DNA from: Thauera aromatica_A
GTDB lineage: Bacteria; Pseudomonadota; Gammaproteobacteria; Burkholderiales; Rhodocyclaceae
Direction of reading: 5' to 3'
DNA: 64,000 nt
Assembly (NCBI RefSeq): GCF_023093595.1
Contig: NZ_JALLIK010000098.1
Span: forward strand, 18,206-82,205
Shown: positions 58,138-64,000 of the stretch, one piece after another
Position numbering within the stretch: the first letter of the stretch is position 1
How the letters are laid out: each line of letters opens with the position of its first letter
Notes under the pieces: model-generated
Told to the model about the DNA's origin: nothing
Seen by the model: the letters and a program-made list of their open reading frames with translations, nothing else
The model's database searches: none
Translations under genes and position numbers: made by a program

Positions 58138-58213
58138 TGGCGTCCCCACGGGGATTCGAACCCCGGTTATCGCCGTGAAAGGGCGGTGTCCTAGGCCTCT
58201 AGACGATGGGGAC
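58138..58213 (-). tRNA. tRNA-Glu(TTC), copy 2
   Basis: Same sequence as 57727-57802. Acceptor GTCCCCA, anticodon TTC, encoded CCA. Confidence 0.97.
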
Positions 58214-58235
58214 TGCATACTGCAAAACTTCGTGT

Positions 58236-58311
<76 letters not shown>

Positions 58312-58328
58312 GTCACCGAAGAGCGCGC

Positions 58329-58357
58329 ATTATAGGACTCGCCGGGATCGCTGTAAA
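58329..58357 (-). promoter_or_regulatory. sigma-70 promoter of tRNA operon copy 2
   Basis: Minus strand -35 TTTACA (58352-58357), 17-nt spacer, perfect -10 TATAAT (58329-58334), followed by GCGCGC, a GC-rich discriminator typical of stringently controlled stable-RNA promoters. Confidence 0.85.
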
Positions 58358-58400
58358 CCTCTTTCGCGCTTTATTTTGAGTTGGCTCAACGCTGGCGGCT

Positions 58401-59843
58401 CTACCCTGCACTCTCGACCGTCTCCTGACGTTCGAGCTGCAGCAGCTTGCCCGGATTCATCAGCCCTCGCGGGTCGAAAGCCTGCTTGATCGTGCGCATC
58501 ATATCCATCTCGACCGCCGGCTTGTAGCGCAAAATTTCATCGCGTTTGAGCTGACCGAGACCATGCTCGGCCGAAATCGAGCCGCCGAGTTCCGTCACCA
58601 AGTCATGCACGATACGGTTCGCCTCGGGCGTCCGTTCGATGAAGGCCGCGTTTTCCGCGGCATCCGGCTTGGAAAGGTTGAAGTGAAGATTGCCGTCGCC
58701 GATATGACCGAAGGCCACGATGCGCGCCTCGGGCCACACGCTGTGCAGCGCTGCGCCCGCCCGCTCGAGAAACTCGGGAATGCGGCTGACCGGCACGGCG
58801 ACATCGTGTTTGATGCTGAGGCCTTCGATGCGCTGGGCCTCCGAGATGCTCTCGCGCAGCGTCCACAACGCCTGTGCCTGGACAAGGCTTGCGGCGATCG
58901 CCGCATCTTCGACCAGGCCCTGCTCGCCCCCCAGGCTCAGGACTTCCTGCAGTCTCGCCTCCAAAGCGGTATCGGCCGCGGTGTCGGACAGTTCGACCAA
59001 CACGGCCCATGGGGCCATCCGGGAAAGAGGATTGCGGGCCGAAGGAATATGCTCGAGCACGAGTTCAAGAGCACTGCGCCCGATAATCTCAAAAGCGCTG
59101 ACCCGATCGCCACAGTGCGATCTCAGCAGACCGAGCAGGCGGACGGCGGCCCGCGGGTCGGGCACGGCCACCCAAGCGGTAGCACGCGAACGGATCGCCG
59201 GGAACAGCTTCAACACCGCCGCCGTGATGACCCCCAGCGTTCCCTCGGCACCGATGAACAGCTGTTTCAGGTCGTAGCCGGTGTTGTCCTTGCGCAGGCC
59301 GCGCAAACCATTCCACACCCGCCCGTCGGGCAGCACCACTTCCAGCCCGAGTACGAGCTCGCGGGCATTCCCGTAGCGCAGCACCTGCACCCCGCCGGCA
59401 TTGGTCGACAGATTGCCCCCGATCAGGCAGCTGCCTTCGGAAGCCAGCGCCAGCGGAAACAGGCGGTCGGCCTCGGCAGCGGCATGCTGCACCGCCGCCA
59501 GCGTGCAGCCGGCATCGACGCAGACAGTGTCGTTGTCGGTGTCGAGTGCCCGGATGCGGTCGAGCCGGGACAGTCCGAGCACCACGGCCCGGCCGCCGGG
59601 CAGTGGTGTCGCGCCACCGCACAAGCCGGTATTGCCACCCTGGGGCACGATGGCCATCCCTGCCCGGGAACAGATCGAAACCACTTCGGCCACTTGCACC
59701 GTGGTCGACGGTTTCACCACCGCCAAGGCATCGCCGTGGTAACGCCCGCGCCAGTCGGTCAGAAAGGGCGCCATGTCTTCCGGCACGGTCAGCACATGGT
59801 CGGCGCCGACCGCGCGGACCAGTGCGGCGAGCAGTTCGTTCAT
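58401..59843 (-). CDS. FAD-binding oxidase, GlcD / D-2-hydroxyglutarate dehydrogenase family
   Basis: A 480-residue flavoprotein of the VAO/PCMH class. FAD-binding PQGGNTGLCGGATP is near residue 67; GSCLIGGNLSTNAGGVQVLRYGN follows, and the C-terminal cap has FGHIGDGNLHFN and SAEHGLGQLKR. Probably oxidises a D-2-hydroxy acid (D-2-hydroxyglutarate, glycolate or D-lactate). No glcE/glcF partner is adjacent, which favours the stand-alone dehydrogenase type; the substrate is unproven. It lies just upstream of the tRNA operons on the same strand. Confidence 0.88.
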   Translation of the reverse strand: MNELLAALVRAVGADHVLTVPEDMAPFLTDWRGRYHGDALAVVKPSTTVQVAEVVSICSRAGMAIVPQGGNTGLCGGATPLPGGRAVVLGLSRLDRIRALDTDNDTVCVDAGCTLAAVQHAAAEADRLFPLALASEGSCLIGGNLSTNAGGVQVLRYGNARELVLGLEVVLPDGRVWNGLRGLRKDNTGYDLKQLFIGAEGTLGVITAAVLKLFPAIRSRATAWVAVPDPRAAVRLLGLLRSHCGDRVSAFEIIGRSALELVLEHIPSARNPLSRMAPWAVLVELSDTAADTALEARLQEVLSLGGEQGLVEDAAIAASLVQAQALWTLRESISEAQRIEGLSIKHDVAVPVSRIPEFLERAGAALHSVWPEARIVAFGHIGDGNLHFNLSKPDAAENAAFIERTPEANRIVHDLVTELGGSISAEHGLGQLKRDEILRYKPAVEMDMMRTIKQAFDPRGLMNPGKLLQLERQETVESAG

Positions 59844-59861
59844 CGTATTTCTCCCACCTCC

Positions 59862-60842
59862 TCAGTCCGTGTCCCGCCCCATCACCTCGTGCAGCAGCGG
59901 GCGCATGCGGGCCACGGCGGCCTCTCCTTCGGCGATCGCCTCGGCGGCGCGGTGGTAATCCATCAGGGCGAGTTGGCCGACCCGCGGAGCGATCAGCACG
60001 TCGGCGGGGTCGCCCGCCAGACGGCTGCGGGCGATCCGGACCTGCATGATGTTGAGGCTGGAACTGATCACCGAGATCATCGAGGGCAGTCCGCCATCAT
60101 CGGCAAAAGCGGCGGCCCGGGCCTGGGCCAGGCTCTCGCCGGCGGCGGAGGCGAAACGGGTGAACAAGCGCTCCGTCCACCCTGTTTCGGCATCCACTTC
60201 CGCGACCGGCTGGGGTACGGTGCGACGCGCGGCACGACCGACGATGTCCGAACCGAGATCGACGGCAATCACGATATCCGCTCCCATCGCCCTGCACAGC
60301 GATACCGGCACCGGGTTGACCAGACCGCCATCGACGAGCACGCGCCCGTCGTGCATGACCGGCGTCATCAACCCGGGCAGCGCGATCGAAGCCCGCACCG
60401 CCGCCGCCACGCTGCCGTCATGGAGCCAGATTTCGCGCCCGGTCGACAACTCGGTCGCAACACAGGCGAAGCGCAGGTCAAGCTCGGAGAAGTCACGGTC
60501 GGTGAAATTGCGCTCGAAAAAGCCGATCAGGCGCTCGCCCTTGATCAAGCCGCCGCGCAGGGAAACGTCGAGCAGGGACATCACATCCTGCCATTTCAGC
60601 GCGTCCGCCCAGCGGATGAGTTTGTCGAGGTCCCCCGCTGCGGCGGCGGCGCCGACAAACGCCCCGATCGAGCAGCCGGAGATGACGTCGGGAACGATGC
60701 CTTCGCCTGCCAGCGCGCGCAACACGCCCAGATGCGCCCAGCCGCGCGCCGCACCGCTGCCCAGCGCAACCCCGACCACCGGAGCGTGGTGCTTGCGCGC
60801 CACCGCCGGGATGGCCCCTGAACTCGGCGCCGCCTTGCTCAT
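59862..60842 (-). CDS. patatin-like phospholipase family protein (RssA type)
   Basis: A 326-residue protein with the oxyanion loop GSGAARGWAHLGVLRAL near residue 28, nucleophile Ser58 in GCSIG and the catalytic Asp in DGG near residue 170. It should be a serine lipid acyl hydrolase of the RssA/NTE-like bacterial group; the physiological substrate is not known. It lies 18 nt before the FAD oxidase and 40 nt after rimO. Confidence 0.9.
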   Translation of the reverse strand: MSKAAPSSGAIPAVARKHHAPVVGVALGSGAARGWAHLGVLRALAGEGIVPDVISGCSIGAFVGAAAAAGDLDKLIRWADALKWQDVMSLLDVSLRGGLIKGERLIGFFERNFTDRDFSELDLRFACVATELSTGREIWLHDGSVAAAVRASIALPGLMTPVMHDGRVLVDGGLVNPVPVSLCRAMGADIVIAVDLGSDIVGRAARRTVPQPVAEVDAETGWTERLFTRFASAAGESLAQARAAAFADDGGLPSMISVISSSLNIMQVRIARSRLAGDPADVLIAPRVGQLALMDYHRAAEAIAEGEAAVARMRPLLHEVMGRDTD

Positions 60843-60882
60843 GCGCTACTCCAGCACCACAGGCCTGCGCCGGGCTCGAAGC

Positions 60883-62214
60883 TCAGCCCAGGCGTTCGGC
60901 GTAAAGATCATGGACATCGCAATCGGTGATCCGCACCCGCACGAAATCGCCCGGCACCAGACCTTCGCTGTCGGGAATGACCACCAGCCCATCGACTTCC
61001 GGCGCGTCCCCCGGCGAACGGGCGAACGCCCCCTCCTCATCGATTTCGTCCACGAGCACGGTCATCTCGCGGCCGATCTTCGCCTCGAGGCGCTGGGTGG
61101 AAATGTCCTCCTGGAAATCCATCAACCGCGCCCGCCGCTCCTCCCGGGTCTCATCGGGCACGGCACCGGGCAGCTCGTTCGCTGCCGCCCCTTCCACCGG
61201 AGAATAGGCGAACGCGCCAACGCGGTCGAGCCGGGCTTCCTCGAGGAAGTTCAGCAACATCTCGAAGTCGTCCTCGGTCTCGCCCGGGAAGCCGGTGATG
61301 AAGGTCGAGCGGATGGTCAGATCCGGGCAGATGCTGCGCCACTTGCGCACGCGCTCGAGCACGTTCTCGGCATTCGCCGGCCGCTTCATCGCCTTCAGGA
61401 TTTTCGGGCTGGCGTGCTGGAAGGGTACATCCAGGTACGGCAGGATGCGGCCTTCGGCCATCAGCGGGATCAGCTCGTCTACGCTCGGATACGGGTACAC
61501 GTAGTGCATGCGGATCCAGATCCCGAGCTCGCCCAGGGCTCTGGCCAGCTCGAGCAGGCGGGTCTTCACCGGGCGACCGCCCCAGAATCCGGTGCGGTAC
61601 TTGACATCGACGCCGTAGGCGGACGTGTCCTGCGAAATCACCAGGATCTCTTTCACCCCGGCCTCGGCCAGTGCCTCGGCCTCGCGCATCACCTCGTGGA
61701 TCGGCCGGCTGACCAGATCACCGCGCATCGACGGAATGATGCAAAAGGAGCAGCGGTGGTTACAGCCTTCGGAAATCTTCAGGTAAGCGTAGTGCTGCGG
61801 CGTCAGGCGGATGCCCTGCGGCGGCACCAGATCGGTGAACGGATCGTGGGGCTTGGGAAGATACTTATGCACCGCATGCATCACCTCTTCGGTGGCATGC
61901 GGGCCGGTCACGGCCAGCACCTGCGGATGGGTGGCGAGCACGATGTCGTCCTTGGCGCCGAGGCAGCCGGTGACGATGACCTTGCCATTCTCGGCCAGCG
62001 CCTCGCCGATCGCGTCGAGCGACTCTTCGACCGCCGCATCGATGAAACCGCAGGTATTCACCACCACCAGATCGGCGTCGTCGTAGCTGCCGGAAATCGA
62101 GTAACCTTCGGCGCGCAGCCGGGTCAGGAGGTGTTCGGAATCCACCGTTGCCTTCGGGCAGCCGAGGGACACCATGCCGATGCGCGGCAGTTCCGGAGTC
62201 TTGAGAGTGGTCAT
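60883..62214 (-). CDS. rimO: ribosomal protein S12 methylthiotransferase
   Basis: A 443-residue radical-SAM enzyme that methylthiolates Asp88 of S12. N-terminal UPF0004 domain with cluster Cys in SLGCPKATVDSEHL, NTCGF and GCLGAKD; radical-SAM motif CNHRCSFC near residue 150; C-terminal TRAM domain. The DSE in place of the MiaB signature supports RimO. ATG 62214 is preferred; a GTG at 62295 would overlap phaR. Confidence 0.95.
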   Translation of the reverse strand: MTTLKTPELPRIGMVSLGCPKATVDSEHLLTRLRAEGYSISGSYDDADLVVVNTCGFIDAAVEESLDAIGEALAENGKVIVTGCLGAKDDIVLATHPQVLAVTGPHATEEVMHAVHKYLPKPHDPFTDLVPPQGIRLTPQHYAYLKISEGCNHRCSFCIIPSMRGDLVSRPIHEVMREAEALAEAGVKEILVISQDTSAYGVDVKYRTGFWGGRPVKTRLLELARALGELGIWIRMHYVYPYPSVDELIPLMAEGRILPYLDVPFQHASPKILKAMKRPANAENVLERVRKWRSICPDLTIRSTFITGFPGETEDDFEMLLNFLEEARLDRVGAFAYSPVEGAAANELPGAVPDETREERRARLMDFQEDISTQRLEAKIGREMTVLVDEIDEEGAFARSPGDAPEVDGLVVIPDSEGLVPGDFVRVRITDCDVHDLYAERLG

Positions 62215-62278
62215 GCTGGCGCTGGCCTTGTCAGCAGTCGAATCGGCGTAAGCCCGGGGCGATACGTCGGTTCGGGTC

Positions 62279-62869
62279 TTACTTGTCGGAGTCACCCTTC
62301 CCGGCGGCGGGTGCGGTGCGCTCCTCGCCGGGCCTGGCGTACTGGGGGAACTGAAAGCCGGTGAACATGTTGCGGGTCTGGCTTTCGAGCTGCTGCTGCA
62401 TCTGCTCGAACATTTTCCTGGACTGGTCCACGTAGGCGCCCATCATGCTCTGCAGCGCCGGTCCCTGGAAATTGAGGAACTGGGCCCAGAGATCCTGGCC
62501 GACCGGGCTGTTCTCGCCGTAGATCGCGCGGGCCTGGTCCTGGAGCTTGCCCTGCATTTCGGTAAATGCCTTGATGTTGCTTTCCAGATACTTGCCCATC
62601 ATCCCCTGCATGGCATTGCCATAAAAGCGGATCATGTGCGCGAGCAGATCGCTGGTAAACATCGGCGCCCCCCCGGCCTCTTCCTCGAGGATGATCTGCA
62701 GCAGGATGGTGCGCGTCAGATCCTCCCCCGTCTTCGCATCGACAACCTGGAATTCCTCATTGCCCAATACCAGCTCCTTGACGTCGGACAGAGTGATGTA
62801 GGAACTGGTGCGGGTGTCGTATAGACGGCGGTTGGGGTATTTCTTGATCAGGCGCTGCTGCTCGGGCAT
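62279..62869 (-). CDS. phaR: polyhydroxyalkanoate synthesis repressor PhaR
   Basis: A 196-residue protein. The N-terminal DNA-binding domain is diagnostic: LIKKYPNRRLYDTRTSSYITL, then two PHB-accumulation regulatory segments and a Gln/Met-rich C-terminus that binds PHA. PhaR represses phasin and its own gene until granules form (family knowledge). GGAG lies just before ATG 62869. It follows phaB (the acetoacetyl-CoA reductase gene) behind a terminator. Confidence 0.96.
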   Translation of the reverse strand: MPEQQRLIKKYPNRRLYDTRTSSYITLSDVKELVLGNEEFQVVDAKTGEDLTRTILLQIILEEEAGGAPMFTSDLLAHMIRFYGNAMQGMMGKYLESNIKAFTEMQGKLQDQARAIYGENSPVGQDLWAQFLNFQGPALQSMMGAYVDQSRKMFEQMQQQLESQTRNMFTGFQFPQYARPGEERTAPAAGKGDSDK

Positions 62870-62912
62870 TTCTCCGTCTCCTCGGTGCGGGCCGTTCCGC
62901 GCTTGCTGGTGG

Positions 62913-62918
62913 ATTATA
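62913..62918 (-). promoter_or_regulatory. candidate -10 of the phaR promoter
   Basis: A perfect TATAAT on the minus strand, 44 nt before the phaR ATG. No good -35 is visible at 16-18 nt, because that position falls in the terminator of the preceding gene. It may need an activator, or it may be a weak promoter. Confidence 0.4.
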
Positions 62919-62927
62919 TCGCGATGC

Positions 62928-62959
62928 GAAAACGAAACCCCGTCGCTGGACGGGGCTTC
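62928..62959 (-). terminator. terminator of the acetoacetyl-CoA reductase gene
   Basis: An 11-bp stem (GAAGCCCCGTC with GACGGGGTTTC, one G·T pair, loop CAGC), then GTTTTC. It lies about 28 nt after the reductase stop and before phaR. Confidence 0.78.
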
Positions 62960-62987
62960 GTGATCACGCGCCTGACACAGTGCAGCA

Positions 62988-63728
62988 TCAGCACATGTGC
63001 AGGCCGCCGTTGATGTTGATGGTAGCACCGGTAATGTAGGCCGCCTTGTCCGAGGCGAGATAGGCGCACAGGTCGCCGATCTCGTCCGGACGCCCCAGAC
63101 GTCCCATCGGGATGGTGTCGATGATGCCCTGGCGGATGTCATCGCGGATCGCCATCACCATCTCGGTGCCGACGTAGCCCGGTGCGACGGCATTGACCGT
63201 AACCCCCTTCGTCGCGAGTTCGGCTGCCAGTGCCTTGGTGAAGCCGAGTACGCCGGCCTTGGCCGCGGAGTAGTTGGTCTGGCCAGCCTGGCCCTTGACC
63301 CCGTTCACCGACGAAATGCTGATGATCCGCCCCCAGCCACGTTCGGCCATCTTCGCCGAGACGTGATGAGTCACGTTGAACAGGCTGTTCAGGTTGGTGT
63401 TGATCACCGCATCCCACTGCGCTTTCTGCATCTTGGGGAAGAACTTGTCGCGGGTGATGCCGGCGTTGTTCACCAGCACATCGACCGGACCGACTTCGGC
63501 TTCGATCCTGGCGACCATCGCCGCACAGGAGTCGTAGTCGGAAACATCCCCTTCCGCGGCAACGAAATTGAACCCCAGGTCGCGCTGGGCTGCCAGCCAC
63601 CCCTCTTTCTGATCGAAGCCGGGCAGGCAGTTCGCCACCACCTTCATGCCGTCCCTGGCTAGGGACTGGCAGATCGCGGTACCGAGGCCGCCCATTGCGC
63701 CCGTTACGAGGGCGATTTTCTGGGACAT
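62988..63728 (-). CDS. phaB: acetoacetyl-CoA reductase
   Basis: A 246-residue NADPH short-chain dehydrogenase making (R)-3-hydroxybutyryl-CoA for polyhydroxybutyrate. Cofactor loop TGAMGGLGTAICQSL near residue 9, NNAGITRD, catalytic Ser in SISSVNG and YxxxK in YSAAKAG. This strongly matches PhaB/PhbB proteins. No phaC or phaA is inside the window; they may lie beyond the intron. Upstream, GGAAGGATCACAAC provides a ribosome-binding site. Confidence 0.94.
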   Translation of the reverse strand: MSQKIALVTGAMGGLGTAICQSLARDGMKVVANCLPGFDQKEGWLAAQRDLGFNFVAAEGDVSDYDSCAAMVARIEAEVGPVDVLVNNAGITRDKFFPKMQKAQWDAVINTNLNSLFNVTHHVSAKMAERGWGRIISISSVNGVKGQAGQTNYSAAKAGVLGFTKALAAELATKGVTVNAVAPGYVGTEMVMAIRDDIRQGIIDTIPMGRLGRPDEIGDLCAYLASDKAAYITGATININGGLHMC

Positions 63729-63835
63729 GTTGTGATCCTTCCGAGGCGATTTTCAATGCCGGGCCCGCTCCGCAAGTACCCCGGGAAACGGGTCCGGCCC
63801 TTCATGCGGCAGCGCGTCAGCTGCCGGGTAGAGGC

Positions 63836-63841
63836 ATTATA
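63836..63841 (-). promoter_or_regulatory. candidate -10 of the acetoacetyl-CoA reductase promoter
   Basis: TATAAT on the minus strand about 107 nt before the ATG. A TTGCAG lies 20 nt upstream, longer than ideal. That TTGCAGCA stretch also resembles TGC-rich PhaR targets reported in other bacteria, but this is a weak resemblance only. Confidence 0.4.
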
Positions 63842-63889
63842 AACGCACTCGAGGAGCCGTGCTGCAACGCAATAAAAACAGCCTCCGGA

Positions 63890-64000
63890 ATCGAGTAGGG
63901 GACGGGGTCACCCCCGTCGCCCTCTCACACCACCGTACGTGCGGTTCCGCATACGGCGGTTCATGAAAGACACTGGAGTCGTCGCGTCGTATCGAGCAGC
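63890..64000 (-). mobile_element. 3' end of a group II intron, cut by the window edge
   Basis: On the minus strand 63960-63929 folds as a domain V: an 8-9 bp helix (CCGCCGTA/TACGGTGG), a two-base CG bulge, and a TGCG/CGCA helix with a small loop. The catalytic triad position reads CGC, as in IIC-type bacterial introns. Next, GACGGGG/CCCCGTC (63918-63901) forms a short domain VI-like hairpin, and the element ends in CTACTCGAT, a usual bacterial intron 3' end (AY). The body, with any reverse transcriptase gene, lies beyond the right edge. Confidence 0.8.

Overview
The window is a GC-rich chromosomal segment of a betaproteobacterium, most like the Rhodocyclales (Thauera/Azoarcus/Aromatoleum group). 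That placement is an inference from protein sequences and gene order: gyrA-serC-pheA-hisC-tyrA-aroA/cmk-rpsA-ihfB; leuC-leuD-leuB-asd-fimV-truA-trpFBA-accD-folC-cvpA-purF-metZ; trxA-rho; and PhaR next to an acetoacetyl-CoA reductase. Nearly all of it is housekeeping DNA and most genes lie on the minus strand. I saw no prophage, CRISPR array or defence island. The only mobile DNA is the 3' end of a group II intron at the right edge.

Layout. 1-1770: thrS (cut by the left edge) behind a terminator and tRNA-Val(GAC). 1840-8125: a GlsB-type membrane protein, then (minus strand) lapA-lapB-cysM-ydbH-ynbE-ydbL-exonuclease, covering LPS assembly control, cysteine synthesis and the envelope YdbH/YnbE system. 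8158-19371: the gyrA-to-ihfB run, with aroA and cmk fused into one ORF. 19537-23580: plus-strand grpE-dnaK-dnaJ with two sigma-32 promoters. 23660-27789: a thioesterase, cysS, two tandem cyclophilins (one exported, one cytosolic) and lpxH. 27906-46685: the long metZ-to-leuC biosynthetic run, including a 42-residue entericidin-like lipoprotein gene between leuC and leuD, an EcfT/CbiQ-like membrane protein between fimV and truA, and an M48 metalloprotease. 46701-49147: an MFS transporter and aroC. 49289-51526: ilvN and ilvB behind a valine-rich leader peptide and an attenuator hairpin. 51566-54238: fadD, a CBS-domain protein and fdxA. 54534-56359: trxA, rho and a terminator. 56382-57242: a 3-hydroxyacyl-CoA dehydrogenase. 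57555-58357: two tandem copies of a tRNA Ala-Glu-Asp operon, each with its own promoter and terminator. 58401-63841: an FAD-linked oxidase, a patatin-like protein, rimO, phaR and phaB. 63890-64000: the end of the group II intron.

How the genes fit together. Chorismate and aromatic amino acid synthesis (aroA, aroC, tyrA, pheA, hisC, trpFBA), branched-chain synthesis (ilvBN, leuCDB) and aspartate/sulfur amino acid synthesis (asd, metZ, cysM, serC) dominate. They are interleaved with translation, DNA topology and envelope genes. Stop/start overlaps such as ATGA are common, so translational coupling is widespread.

The most useful non-routine observations are the ilv leader/attenuator, the duplicated tRNA operon, the intron end sitting beside a terminator remnant, the forced TTG start of rho, and the entericidin gene inside the leu operon. 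No strong candidate for a wholly new biological system was found.
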